Source: Bacteroidota bacterium (GTDB taxonomy: Bacteria > Bacteroidota > Bacteroidia > Flavobacteriales > Flavobacteriaceae). From it: DNA of 64,000 bases. Shown here piece by piece: positions 1-8,762 of this stretch. Position numbers and translations under genes: made by a program. The notes under the pieces were generated by a model, which saw only the letters and a program-made list of their open reading frames with translations, did not search any database and was not told where the DNA came from. Location: NCBI GenBank assembly GCA_023386585.1, contig JAEWJM010000024.1:62001-126000 (forward strand), in the 5' to 3' direction. Numbering within the stretch: the stretch's first letter is position 1; every line of letters starts with the position of its first letter.

Positions 1-588
1 CATTTCGTATGGAAAACTCCCGCCCTGCTTTCGGCGCTTTGCCTCGACATGTTTTCGGTACTTTTTGGCGGCGCAGTGGCGCTTTTGCCGGTTTACCAGA
101 AGGAAATCCTTCATGTGAATGAAATGGGCTTCGGGATTCTTCGCGCGGCGCCGGGAATTGGAGCAATCCTGACACTGGCGCTGCTGGCATTTCTTCCGCT
201 GAAGAATAATCCAGGGAAAAAACTGTTCGTTTGCGTCACGGGTTTTGCGCTGTCGATTATAATTTTCGGAATATCTACCAATTTCCTACTTTCATTTGTG
301 ATGTTGGTGTTTTCGGGAATGTTCGATGCGGTGAGCGTCGTGATCCGAAGCACGATTTTGCAACTGATGACGCCCGATGAAATGCGCGGACGGGTTTCGG
401 CGGTGAATACCATGTTTGTAAGCTCTTCGAACGAACTGGGCGACTTTGAAAGCGGCCTGATGGCACATTGGCTTGGAACCGTAAAAGCGGTCGTTACCGG
501 CGGCTGCCTGACCCTGGCAGTTGTTGCATACACTTTTTTCAGGGCGCCGCAATTGCGTAATTTCAAGTTTGATGAAGAGAAAAAGTAA
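1..588 (+). CDS. MFS transporter, C-terminal part (5' end outside window)
   Basis: The reading frame is open from base 1, so this is the 3' portion (195 codons) of a longer gene; the ATG at 49 is probably internal. Several hydrophobic segments alternate with short charged loops. The motif TPDEMRGRVSAVN is typical of the MFS_3 family, which includes EntS-like exporters. The C-terminus is short and lysine-rich (DEEKK). The protein is an inner-membrane permease, probably a drug or siderophore exporter; the substrate cannot be told from this fragment. It stands 51 bp upstream of smpB on the same strand. Confidence 0.85.
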   Translation, partial: HFVWKTPALLSALCLDMFSVLFGGAVALLPVYQKEILHVNEMGFGILRAAPGIGAILTLALLAFLPLKNNPGKKLFVCVTGFALSIIIFGISTNFLLSFVMLVFSGMFDAVSVVIRSTILQLMTPDEMRGRVSAVNTMFVSSSNELGDFESGLMAHWLGTVKAVVTGGCLTLAVVAYTFFRAPQLRNFKFDEEKK

Positions 589-625
589 ACGCATTTCGGG
601 ATTTCGGCTTGCGGGGAATTTGCGC

Positions 626-633
626 TAACTTTG
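626..633 (+). promoter_or_regulatory. smpB -7 promoter box
   Basis: TAACTTTG matches the Bacteroidota sigma factor -7 consensus TAnnTTTG. It lies 6 bp before the smpB ATG, so the transcript would be nearly leaderless. No TTG box is found at the usual 17-23 bp spacing. Confidence 0.5.
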
Positions 634-639
634 CGGGCT

Positions 640-1098
640 ATGCAGAAGACGGTCAACATACTTAACAAACGCGCGCGGTTCGACTACGAAATCATTGAAA
701 CCTATACTGCCGGAATCGTGCTTACGGGAACTGAAATCAAATCGATCAGGCTTGGGCGTGCGAATATTGCGGAATCTTTTTGTGAATTTCACAACGACGA
801 GCTTTTTGTAATCAATTCGACTATTGAGGAGTATGCGTTTGGAAACCGTTTCAATCACGATTCGCGTAGCGAGCGAAAATTGCTGCTGAGTAGAAAAGAG
901 CTGCGTTCGCTGCAGAAAAGCGTGCAGGCAAAAGGATTGACGATTGTTCCCCTAAGGTTATTTACCAATGAAAAAGGGCTGGCGAAGCTTGAAATCGCCC
1001 TGTGCCGCGGAAAGAAGACCTACGACAAGCGGGAGTCGCTGAAGGAACAGGACACCAAGCGCGACCTGGACCGGATCAAAAAAGAGTTCAGGAAATAA
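640..1098 (+). CDS. smpB: SsrA-binding protein SmpB
   Basis: SmpB binds tmRNA and brings it to stalled ribosomes for trans-translation; its RNA partner ssrA is also in this window at 54.5 kb. The 152-residue length is normal. Family features visible are NKRARFDYEIIETYTAG at the N-terminus, GTEIKSIRLGRANI, and a basic C-terminal tail with KKTYDKRE and DLDRIKKEFRK. I chose the ATG at 640 over an in-frame TTG at 631 because the family normally starts just before the NKRA motif. The stop codon abuts the stop codon of the convergent pcm gene with no gap. Confidence 0.97.
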   Translation: MQKTVNILNKRARFDYEIIETYTAGIVLTGTEIKSIRLGRANIAESFCEFHNDELFVINSTIEEYAFGNRFNHDSRSERKLLLSRKELRSLQKSVQAKGLTIVPLRLFTNEKGLAKLEIALCRGKKTYDKRESLKEQDTKRDLDRIKKEFRK

Positions 1099-1740
1099 TC
1101 AGTTTTTATTTTCAAGCAGCGGAACGAACCGGAATTCGCCGAATTCGTGCTTTTCAAACTGCTTTTCATTTTTGCGGATCAAGAGCGTCATGATCTGCAG
1201 CTCGGTTCCCACCGGAATCACAAGCCTTCCTCCTACTTTGAGCTGTGCCATCAAGGCATTTGGTATCGAAGGCGCGCCCGCAGTCACAATAATGCTGTCG
1301 AACGGCGCATGATTCGGTAGCCCTTTATAACCGTCGCCAAATGAAATATGTTTTGGACGAATTCCTAATTTTGGCAGCAACAGTGAAGTCTGCTTGAAAA
1401 GCTCGCTTTGGCGTTCAACGGTATAAACTTTCGCGCCCATCGCGCACAAAACGGCGGTCTGGTATCCGGATCCGGTTCCGATTTCGAGGACTTTATCGTC
1501 TTTTTTCACTTCGAGCAGCTGTGTCTGAAATGCAACCGTGTACGGCTGCGAAATCGTTTGGCCGGCGCCAATCGGGAATGGCTTGTCCTGGTATGCATAA
1601 TCTTCAAAACCCGAGTTCAGGAACAGATGTCGGGGAATTTTTTTTATTGCATCCAGCACAGTCGTGTCGCTAATGCCCTTTTCACGAAGCGATAAAACGA
1701 GTTGGTTGCGCAGGCCCTGATGTTTTTGAGTGTCTTTCAC
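1099..1740 (-). CDS. pcm: Protein-L-isoaspartate O-methyltransferase
   Basis: This enzyme methylates isoaspartyl residues in damaged proteins using S-adenosylmethionine, starting their repair. The 213-residue protein carries the family stretch FPIGAGQTISQPYTVA (about residues 55-70) and SAM motif I LEIGTGSGYQTAVL (85-98). The motif FDSIIVTAGAP follows further on, and the region near GGRLVIPVG is also typical. It is convergent with smpB; the two stops touch. It appears to be transcribed alone. Confidence 0.95.
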   Translation of the reverse strand: MKDTQKHQGLRNQLVLSLREKGISDTTVLDAIKKIPRHLFLNSGFEDYAYQDKPFPIGAGQTISQPYTVAFQTQLLEVKKDDKVLEIGTGSGYQTAVLCAMGAKVYTVERQSELFKQTSLLLPKLGIRPKHISFGDGYKGLPNHAPFDSIIVTAGAPSIPNALMAQLKVGGRLVIPVGTELQIMTLLIRKNEKQFEKHEFGEFRFVPLLENKN

Positions 1741-1836
1741 AGCGGTAGGTTATCGCGCGAAATTAAGAAACAATAACTGATTATAGAAGCGGATGCGAAT
1801 TTACCGTCGCCTTTTCTTTGTGCTCTTGAATAATAA

Positions 1837-1870
1837 TTGCGCCTGAACTTCTATATAATTGCTATTTTTG
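1837..1870 (+). promoter_or_regulatory. Promoter of the Gfo/Idh gene
   Basis: TTG at 1837-1839 and TATTTTTG at 1863-1870 are 23 bp apart, at the edge of the Bacteroidota TTG-N17-23-TAnnTTTG consensus. The ATG follows 16 bp after the -7 box. Confidence 0.55.
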
Positions 1871-1886
1871 TTTAAAATCCAAAATA

Positions 1887-2852
1887 ATGCTTAGAATCGG
1901 GGTTTTGGGCGCAGGCCACCTTGGCAAAATACACCTTCGGCTACTACAGAATTCTTCAAAATTTGAGCTTGTAGGCTTTTACGATGAAAATCAGGAAAAT
2001 GGCGCACGAATCGCCGCCGAGTTCGGTTACAAACAATTTCCGACAATCGCCACGCTAATTCATGCGGTCGATGTGATCGATATTGTCACTCCGACGCTTT
2101 CCCATTACAAATGCGCGCGCGTTGCAATCCGGTCGGGAAAGCACGTTTTTATCGAGAAGCCGATTTCGAACACGGTTGAAGAGGCTGAAGAAATAATCGC
2201 CCTGGCCAAAGAAAACAACGTTCTGGGACAGGTTGGTCATGTGGAGCGTTTCAATCCCGCGTTCAAGGCAATAAAAGATATGATCCACAACCCGATGTTC
2301 ATTGAAGCGCATCGCCTTGCGGAATTCAATCCGCGTGGCACCGATGTTCCCGTAGTTTTGGATCTTATGATTCACGACATCGACGCGATCCTCAGCGTCG
2401 TGAAATCGCCCGTAAAGCACATTAGCGCAAGCGGCGTGGCCGTGATTTCGGATACTCCGGATATCGCCAATGCACGGATCGAGTTTGAAAACGGATGCGT
2501 TGCCAACCTTACTGCGAGTAGGATATCACTCAAGAACATGCGCAAATCCAGGTTCTTTCAGAAGGACGCTTATATTTCGGTGGACTTCCTCGAAAAAAAG
2601 TGCGAGGTCGTAAAAATGAAAGATGCGCCGGAAAATCCGGGTGATTTTGATATGATCCTGCAGAATGCGGAAGGTGTGCGCAAGCAAATTTACTTTGCAA
2701 ACCCGGAAGTGCTTCCGAACAACGCGATACAGGATGAGCTTGAAGCCTTCGCTGATGCCATTGCCGAAAATTCCACGCCTGTCGTGACACTTGCCCACGG
2801 AACCGAAGCGCTACGGGTCGCATATCAAATTATCGAATGTTTTAATAAATAA
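1887..2852 (+). CDS. Gfo/Idh/MocA family oxidoreductase
   Basis: This is an NAD(P)-dependent oxidoreductase of the glucose-fructose oxidoreductase family, 321 residues. The Rossmann motif GAGHLG is at residues 8-13 and the family EKP motif at 90-92 (Lys91 probably catalytic). The dinucleotide-binding domain occupies roughly residues 1-120 and the mixed alpha/beta substrate domain the rest. The substrate is not evident; sugars or inositols are typical for the family. It starts a same-strand run with the 3-hydroxyacyl-CoA dehydrogenase 14 bp downstream. Confidence 0.88.
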   Translation: MLRIGVLGAGHLGKIHLRLLQNSSKFELVGFYDENQENGARIAAEFGYKQFPTIATLIHAVDVIDIVTPTLSHYKCARVAIRSGKHVFIEKPISNTVEEAEEIIALAKENNVLGQVGHVERFNPAFKAIKDMIHNPMFIEAHRLAEFNPRGTDVPVVLDLMIHDIDAILSVVKSPVKHISASGVAVISDTPDIANARIEFENGCVANLTASRISLKNMRKSRFFQKDAYISVDFLEKKCEVVKMKDAPENPGDFDMILQNAEGVRKQIYFANPEVLPNNAIQDELEAFADAIAENSTPVVTLAHGTEALRVAYQIIECFNK

Positions 2853-2866
2853 CCAAACACTATACT

Positions 2867-3754
2867 ATGAAGAATATTGCCGTAATCGGTGCAGGTACAA
2901 TGGGGAACGGAATTGCACATACTTTTGCCCAAAGCGGATTTACCGTGAGGCTGATTGATGTTTCCGAAAAATCAATCGAGAAAGGAATGGCGACAATTGC
3001 CGGAAATCTTGACCGGATGGTCGCCAAAGGCACGATTACAGAGGAAGACAAATTGAAAACGATCGGCAATATCATTACCTATACCGATGTGGAAGACGGC
3101 GTTGTCAATGCCGATCTTGTCGTTGAGGCTGCAACTGAAAACGTTGATCTTAAGCTAAATATATTCCGCAAGTTAAATGAACAATGCAATCCGGACACGA
3201 TTCTTGCGACCAACACTTCTTCGATCTCGATAACGCAGATCGCCGCTGTTGTTAACAATCCAGATCGCGTGATCGGAATGCACTTCATGAATCCGGTTCC
3301 GATTATGAAGCTGGTCGAAATCATCCGCGGATACAGCACCTCGGATGCAACGACGCATACTATAATGCAACTTTCGGAAAAACTGGGTAAAGTCCCGGTT
3401 GAAGTCAACGACTACCCCGGATTTGTCGCCAATCGCATCCTGATGCCGATGATCAACGAATCAATCGAAACCCTTTATAACGGTGTCGCAGGTGTTTATG
3501 AAATCGACACCGTAATGAAACTTGGAATGGCGCATCCGATGGGACCGTTGCAATTGGCGGATTTTATCGGACTTGACGTTTGCCTGGCGATCCTGAACGT
3601 AATGTACGACGGATTTAAGAACCCGAAATATGCACCTTGCCCGTTGTTGGTCAATATGGTACGCGCCGGAAAAATGGGCGTGAAATCGGGCGAAGGTTTT
3701 TATGATTATTCGGAAAGTAAAAAAGCGGAAAAAGTTTCCAAACAATTCAGTTAA
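2867..3754 (+). CDS. hbd: 3-hydroxybutyryl-CoA dehydrogenase
   Basis: It oxidises 3-hydroxyacyl-CoA, or reduces acetoacetyl-CoA, with NAD(P) in short-chain acyl-CoA metabolism. The 295-residue length suits the single-function bacterial enzyme. The NAD motif GAGTMG is at residues 8-13, and the dehydrogenase signature GMHFMNPVP at 138-146 contains the catalytic His139. The C-terminal dimerisation domain has DYPGFVANR and HPMGPLQLADFIGLD. Its stop codon overlaps the start of the next gene by one base (TAATG), so the two are co-translated. Confidence 0.93.
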   Translation: MKNIAVIGAGTMGNGIAHTFAQSGFTVRLIDVSEKSIEKGMATIAGNLDRMVAKGTITEEDKLKTIGNIITYTDVEDGVVNADLVVEAATENVDLKLNIFRKLNEQCNPDTILATNTSSISITQIAAVVNNPDRVIGMHFMNPVPIMKLVEIIRGYSTSDATTHTIMQLSEKLGKVPVEVNDYPGFVANRILMPMINESIETLYNGVAGVYEIDTVMKLGMAHPMGPLQLADFIGLDVCLAILNVMYDGFKNPKYAPCPLLVNMVRAGKMGVKSGEGFYDYSESKKAEKVSKQFS

Positions 3755-4968
3755 TGGCCGAAATCGTTCCTTTCACTGCTGTTCGCCCAACACCGGATAA
3801 GGTCAGCCTGGTTACCTGCCGTTCTTATGAAGATTATTCGTCGGCTGAATTGGCGGCGCAATTGGATTTCAATCCGCTTTCGTTTCTTCATGTTTTGAAT
3901 CCTGCGTATTCATCGGTTCATCAGATGCTGGCGCCTGAAAAAAGGTTTCGCCAGGTTAGTCAGAAATATCAGGAATTCCGCAATGATCACATACTCCAAA
4001 AGGATGAAAAACCTGCATTTTACATCCACAGAATTGCGACGAAAAGCCGGATTTATACAGGAATAATTGTCGGTACTTCTGTCGAAGATTACAAGAACGA
4101 TGTCATTAAGCGTCACGAGGATACGATAGCTTACCGTGTTCAATTGTTTAAAGATTATTTGAAATATTCCGGATTCAATACCGAGCCGGTCCTGATGACA
4201 TATCCAGATAATCCGCTTGTCGGACAATGGATCCGCGAAAAGACCGAAAAGCCTGCTGATTTTGAATTCTCGACTACGCGGCAGGATATTCATTACCTGT
4301 GGAAAGTCGACGACCAACAGGAACTTTCGCGACTGCAGGAAATATTTGCCGAAATTGGAAATCTATATATTGCCGATGGCCATCATCGCAGCGCATCCGC
4401 TGAATTGCTGTATGATGAGGGCAAATCCGACACAAGAAAATACTTTATGAGCTTTCTGATCTCGGAAAGCAATGTCAGGATTTACGAATTCAACCGATTG
4501 ATTAAGTCGCTAAACGGACTGTCGAAAAGCGATCTGCTGAAACAATTATCCGAGTGTTTTCTGATTGAAACCAAGCCTTTGAACGTTTTCCAGCCAACGC
4601 AGCGCCATGAATTTGGCATGTATATGGGAAATGAATTCTACAAGCTCACACTAAAATCGGAAAAATGCGTTTTTAATACGCCGCTCGACAAATTGGATGC
4701 GCAAATACTTTATGATAAGGTACTTGCCCCTGTTCTTGGGATTGTCGATCTTCGCAACGACGTGCGCATTGAATATGTTCCCGGTAAACATCCGGTACGG
4801 AACCTTTATGCCAGGGTCGATTCGGGTGAATTTGCGCTGGCATTTATCCTTTATCCTGCGGGAATAGACGAAATAAAGGCCATCGCCGATGCACACATGA
4901 TCATGCCGCCAAAAACAACTTACATTGAGCCGAAGTTCCGAAGCGGACTGGTAGTATACGAACTTTAA
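3754..4968 (+). CDS. DUF1015 domain protein
   Basis: This 404-residue protein belongs to the DUF1015 family, recognisable from the opening PFTAVRP, the YHRIATKSRIYTGI-like segment, and the conserved IADGHHRSASAELL motif near residue 210. The biochemical role of the family is not established. It is translationally coupled to the upstream dehydrogenase and its stop codon is directly followed by the yggS ATG. It is soluble, with no signal peptide. Confidence 0.85.
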   Translation: MAEIVPFTAVRPTPDKVSLVTCRSYEDYSSAELAAQLDFNPLSFLHVLNPAYSSVHQMLAPEKRFRQVSQKYQEFRNDHILQKDEKPAFYIHRIATKSRIYTGIIVGTSVEDYKNDVIKRHEDTIAYRVQLFKDYLKYSGFNTEPVLMTYPDNPLVGQWIREKTEKPADFEFSTTRQDIHYLWKVDDQQELSRLQEIFAEIGNLYIADGHHRSASAELLYDEGKSDTRKYFMSFLISESNVRIYEFNRLIKSLNGLSKSDLLKQLSECFLIETKPLNVFQPTQRHEFGMYMGNEFYKLTLKSEKCVFNTPLDKLDAQILYDKVLAPVLGIVDLRNDVRIEYVPGKHPVRNLYARVDSGEFALAFILYPAGIDEIKAIADAHMIMPPKTTYIEPKFRSGLVVYEL

Positions 4969-5616
4969 ATGACGATCAAAGCCAATTTAGAAAGGATCAG
5001 AAAGGAACTTCCGGAAGAAGTTACGCTTGTTGCAGTTTCGAAGACGGAGCCTGTCTCCGATCTTATGGAAGCCTATTCCGCCGGCCAGCGGATCTTTGGC
5101 GAGAACAAGATCCAGGAAATGGCTGAAAAGCAAAAACAGATGCCTGCGGATGTCGAGTGGCACATGATCGGCCACGTTCAGACGAACAAGGTCAAGCAGA
5201 TGGCTGACTTTGTGGATTTAATTCACGGTGTCGACAGCTTGAAACTGCTGCAGGAGATTGACCGGCAGGCCAAAAAACACGAAAGAACGATAAATTGCCT
5301 GCTTCAGATGCACATTGCCGAAGAAGAAACAAAGTTCGGTATGGATAAACAAGAGTTGAAAGATTTGCTGCGATCTCCCGAATTTTCTGCGATGCAAAAT
5401 ATTAAAGTAAAAGGCTTGATGGGAATGGCTACATTTACTGATAATCAGCAGCAAATAGAAAATGAATTTACTCAATTAAAAACAATTTACGACGAACTCG
5501 GCCCGCGGTATGGATTCCGCATCCTTTCGATGGGAATGTCAGGCGATTTTCCGATTGCCGTCAGATGCGGAAGCAATATGGTGCGGATCGGAAGCAGCAT
5601 TTTCGGTCACCGCTGA
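4969..5616 (+). CDS. yggS: YggS family pyridoxal phosphate homeostasis protein
   Basis: A 215-residue alanine-racemase-fold protein that carries PLP and buffers its cellular level. The PLP lysine is Lys25 in VAVSKTEP. Other family motifs are FGENKIQEM, WHMIGHVQTNK, KGLMGMAT, and the terminal LSMGMSGDFPIAV with GSNMVRIGSSIFG. It begins immediately after the DUF1015 stop codon, in the same operon. Confidence 0.95.
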   Translation: MTIKANLERIRKELPEEVTLVAVSKTEPVSDLMEAYSAGQRIFGENKIQEMAEKQKQMPADVEWHMIGHVQTNKVKQMADFVDLIHGVDSLKLLQEIDRQAKKHERTINCLLQMHIAEEETKFGMDKQELKDLLRSPEFSAMQNIKVKGLMGMATFTDNQQQIENEFTQLKTIYDELGPRYGFRILSMGMSGDFPIAVRCGSNMVRIGSSIFGHR

Positions 5617-5637
5617 TCGTCATCAAAAACAGAATCA

Positions 5638-6996
5638 TTGTACGCAATACTCGATATAGAAACCACCGGAGGCCAGTTTAATGAAGAAGGAATTACGGAG
5701 ATTGCCATCTACAAGTTCGACGGCCACGAGGTCGTAGACCAGTTCATCAGCCTTGTCAATCCGGAAATACCCATTCAGCCATTCGTTGTGAATTTAACCG
5801 GAATCAGCAACGCGATGCTGACCACGGCGCCGAAATTCTTTGAGATCGCCAAGCGGATCATCGAAATTACCAGCGGCTGCATTCTCGTAGCCCACAACGC
5901 CACGTTTGATTATCGCATTTTAAGAACCGAATTCAGGCGACTCGGCTATGATTTCCAGATCAATACGCTTTGCACGGTCGAATTGGCGCAGAAACTAATT
6001 CCGGAACAGCCTTCCTATAGCCTGGGAAAATTGGTACGCGGACTCGGGATCCCGATGGCTGACCGCCACAGGGCTAATGGCGACGCGATGGCAACGGTGA
6101 AACTCTTCAAGCTTTTGCTTTCAAAGGACCTGAATAAGGAAATCGTAAAAGAATTGATTAAATCGGAAGTCGAAAAAGGCATCGAACCGAAACTGCACCA
6201 GTTTATTGACAATCTTCCATCATCGACCGGAATTTACTACATCCATAAAGAAGACGGCAGCCTTGTTTATATTGGCAAAAGCCGAAATATGAAGAAACAC
6301 CTCAATCAGCACTTTGTTGGGAATTCACGCGTATCGAAGAAAATACAGAACGAAGTTTTCACGGTCACGTATGAGGAAACCGGAAGTGAACTCGTCGCAA
6401 CGCTGAAGGAAAAAGAAGAAATTCAGCTGCATCGGCCGGCATGCAATCGCCTGCCCAAAAAACGCAATCTGCCGTGGGGCATTTTTTCGCGAATCGACAA
6501 TGGATTTATTGCGATGGAAGTCCGCAAAGCTGATTACGGACAGCACGAATGGGGATCTTTCACTTCGGAACAGGAAGCCCTTTTGGTTCTGACGCTCTTG
6601 CGGACGGAATTCAACCTGTGCGGTAAATATTCGGGGCTTGCCTGCGACGAAAACGGCTGTGAAGCGTTTCAGCACGGAAAATGCAGTGGTGCATGCAACG
6701 GAAATGAAGCGCTTGAGCAATACAATTCGCGTGTTGAGGCGTTGTTGCGTCGAAAATTGATTGCCGCGCCTACTGTCGCAATTGTCGATCGTGGCAGAAG
6801 TATGAACGAACGCTGTGCGCTTCTGATCGAAAACGGGATTTATAAAGGATATGCCTTTGTGGATCTGAATTATCAGGTCAACAACCTGCCGATACTTCGC
6901 AACCTGATCACGCCGATGCACAACCGCCGCGAGACAAAAGGACTCATTCAAAACCACATCCTGAAAAGCAGGAGCGCCAAAATCATTACTTTCTGA
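5638..6996 (+). CDS. DEDDh exonuclease with GIY-YIG (UvrC-like) domain
   Basis: A 452-residue two-domain nuclease. Residues 1-160 form a DnaQ/epsilon-type 3'-5' exonuclease with Asp6, Glu8, Asp91, His144 and Asp149 in place. Residues about 195-275 form a GIY-YIG endonuclease module (GIYYIHKEDG, then LVYIGKSRN). The C-terminal part contains cysteines (CDENGCEAF, CSGACNG) that could bind metal. The fusion is reminiscent of Cho/UvrC nucleotide-excision enzymes. The start is a TTG: no ATG precedes the obligatory ILDIETTGG motif in frame, so TTG at 5638 is the best choice. Its stop overlaps the miaA start. Confidence 0.85.
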   Translation: MYAILDIETTGGQFNEEGITEIAIYKFDGHEVVDQFISLVNPEIPIQPFVVNLTGISNAMLTTAPKFFEIAKRIIEITSGCILVAHNATFDYRILRTEFRRLGYDFQINTLCTVELAQKLIPEQPSYSLGKLVRGLGIPMADRHRANGDAMATVKLFKLLLSKDLNKEIVKELIKSEVEKGIEPKLHQFIDNLPSSTGIYYIHKEDGSLVYIGKSRNMKKHLNQHFVGNSRVSKKIQNEVFTVTYEETGSELVATLKEKEEIQLHRPACNRLPKKRNLPWGIFSRIDNGFIAMEVRKADYGQHEWGSFTSEQEALLVLTLLRTEFNLCGKYSGLACDENGCEAFQHGKCSGACNGNEALEQYNSRVEALLRRKLIAAPTVAIVDRGRSMNERCALLIENGIYKGYAFVDLNYQVNNLPILRNLITPMHNRRETKGLIQNHILKSRSAKIITF

Positions 6997-7904
6997 TGGC
7001 AAAATTCCTGATTACGGTTGTAGGCCCGACGGGAATTGGAAAAACCGCATTGGCGATAAAGCTGGCGCAGCACTACAATTGTGAGATCCTTTCAGCCGAT
7101 TCCCGTCAGTTTTTCAGGGAAATGAGTGTTGGGACAGCCGTTCCATCGGCGGAAGAGCTTGCAGCGGCACCGCATCATTTCATACACCACAAATCGATTT
7201 CGGAAAGTTATACGGTCGGCGATTTCGAGAAGGAAGCGCTTTCCACTCTTGAAAAGTTATTTACAAAGTCGGATTACGCGATTTTGGTTGGCGGTTCCGG
7301 ATTGTACATCGACGCGATTTTGCGCGGTCTCGACGAATTTCCCGAGGTTTCGCCTGAAGTAAAAGAGCTCGTGCGCTCGAAATATCAGAAATCGGGATTG
7401 GAATATTTGCGGAAAGAGCTGCAGAAACGCGATCCGTTGTATTTTGAGACTGTCGACAAGGATAATCCGCAGCGGATGATGCGCGCATTGGAAGTCTGCA
7501 AATCTTCGGGGCGGCCTTACTCCTCATTTCTTGGCGGCACGCGCGAGAGAAATTTCACGCCCATTTTAATCGGACTTGAAGCCGATCGCAAGTTGCTTTA
7601 CGAACGTATAAACCAGCGCGTTGACCTCATGCTTGCGAATGGGCTTGTCGAAGAAGCGCGGACACTTATCTCGCATCGCGATCGCAATGCGTTGCAAACC
7701 GTAGGCTATCGCGAGCTTTTCAGTTATTTCAGCGGAGATTTTTCGTATGATTTTGCAGTTTCGGAGGTCAAGAAAAACACGCGGCGGTTTGCGAAGCGGC
7801 AGCTGACATGGTTCAGACGGAACCCGAATATTAAATGGTTCGATTTTAAAGCGGACGTTCGGGAAATCGTTAGTTATATCGATTCATCGGCGCAAAAAGC
7901 CTAG
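6996..7904 (+). CDS. miaA: tRNA dimethylallyltransferase MiaA
   Basis: It adds a dimethylallyl group to A37 of tRNAs that read codons starting with U. The P-loop GPTGIGKTALA (about residues 9-19), SADSRQFFREMSVGTA, VGGSGLYIDAI and RFAKRQLTWFR are all family signatures. At 302 residues it is a normal length. Its ATG overlaps the stop of the preceding nuclease by one base (TGATG). The stop codon lies within the start of a dispersed repeat. Confidence 0.96.
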   Translation: MAKFLITVVGPTGIGKTALAIKLAQHYNCEILSADSRQFFREMSVGTAVPSAEELAAAPHHFIHHKSISESYTVGDFEKEALSTLEKLFTKSDYAILVGGSGLYIDAILRGLDEFPEVSPEVKELVRSKYQKSGLEYLRKELQKRDPLYFETVDKDNPQRMMRALEVCKSSGRPYSSFLGGTRERNFTPILIGLEADRKLLYERINQRVDLMLANGLVEEARTLISHRDRNALQTVGYRELFSYFSGDFSYDFAVSEVKKNTRRFAKRQLTWFRRNPNIKWFDFKADVREIVSYIDSSAQKA

Positions 7905-8003
7905 CCCGGATAGCAGCAGAAATCCTGACATTGCTCGTGTGGGTTCGTTTTCGGCAGGCAAGTTCTGCAATGGCAGATTGACGCGGATAGCCGGAACAGC
8001 TTC
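7903..8003. repeat. Dispersed intergenic repeat, copy 1
   Basis: This begins AGCCCGGATAGCAGC and ends GCGGATAGCCGGAACAGC. It shares these end blocks with the element at 28751-28821, with a different middle. It overlaps the miaA stop codon and fills the gap before the rprY terminator. It is short, has no coding capacity and looks like an intergenic repeat family of this lineage. Confidence 0.55.
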
Positions 8004-8030
8004 AAAAAAAAAGCTCCGTTACCGGAGCTT
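8003..8030 (-). terminator. Rho-independent terminator of rprXY
   Basis: On the minus strand a perfect 8-bp stem (AAGCTCCG / CGGAGCTT at 8011-8030, loop of 4) is followed by a run of about nine T. It lies immediately after the rprY stop. Confidence 0.85.
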
Positions 8031-8033
8031 AAA

Positions 8034-8759
8034 TTAGGATTGTTGTTGCTTTTCCTTGTTTTTGACGACGAGGCGGAAACCTTCGCCGTGAATGTTGAGG
8101 ATTTCGACATCTTCGTCGGGTTTGAGGTATTTCCGTAGCTTGGCGATGTAAACATCCATGCTTCGCGAGGTGAAGTAGTTGTCGTCGCGCCAGATTTTTG
8201 TGAGTGCCAGCTCACGAGGCATCAGATCGTTCTCGTGTAAGGTGAGCATTTTGAGCAATTCGTTTTCTTTTGGTGATAATTTGATCGGCTCTTCATTCAT
8301 GAAAGTCAGAAACCTCAGTTTTGAGTTCAGATGGAATTTTCCGATCTGGAACTCGAATTTGACGTGATCGTTCTTGGTATCGGCCGACTTCCTTTGGATG
8401 ATTGCCTTGATTTTCATCAGAAGCACTTCGCTGTCAAAAGGCTTGTTCAGGTAATCGTCGGCGCCGACTTTATAGCCTTTCAGTACGTCTTCCTTCATTG
8501 ATTTCGCAGTTAGGAAAATAATCGGCACTTCTTTGTTCTTTTCGCGAATCTCTTTGGCGAGCGTGTAGCCGTCTTTGTATGGCATCATCACGTCGAGAAT
8601 GCAAAGGTCGTAAGTGTCCTTCTTGAATTTTTCGAAACCTTCCATTCCGTTTTTCGCCAGTGTCACATCGAAATCGTTCAGCATCAGGTAATCCTTCAGG
8701 ATCGCCCCGAAATTCTGATCGTCCTCGACCAGGAGTATTTTTTTATTTTCTGTTTCCAT
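8034..8759 (-). CDS. rprY: Response regulator transcription factor, RprY-like
   Basis: A 241-residue OmpR/PhoB-type regulator. The receiver domain (about 1-125) has the acidic pair VEDD at residues 11-14, the phosphoacceptor Asp56 (LCILDVMMP), and the conserved switch lysine in FLTAKS. The C-terminal winged-helix domain contains LSPKENELLKMLTLHEN and RSMDVYIAKLRKYL. It lies 3 bp after the histidine kinase gene and is followed by a strong terminator, so the two form a two-gene operon. In Bacteroides the RprXY pair is known to regulate envelope functions; the target here is not shown. Confidence 0.9.
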   Translation of the reverse strand: METENKKILLVEDDQNFGAILKDYLMLNDFDVTLAKNGMEGFEKFKKDTYDLCILDVMMPYKDGYTLAKEIREKNKEVPIIFLTAKSMKEDVLKGYKVGADDYLNKPFDSEVLLMKIKAIIQRKSADTKNDHVKFEFQIGKFHLNSKLRFLTFMNEEPIKLSPKENELLKMLTLHENDLMPRELALTKIWRDDNYFTSRSMDVYIAKLRKYLKPDEDVEILNIHGEGFRLVVKNKEKQQQS

Positions 8760-8762
8760 AGT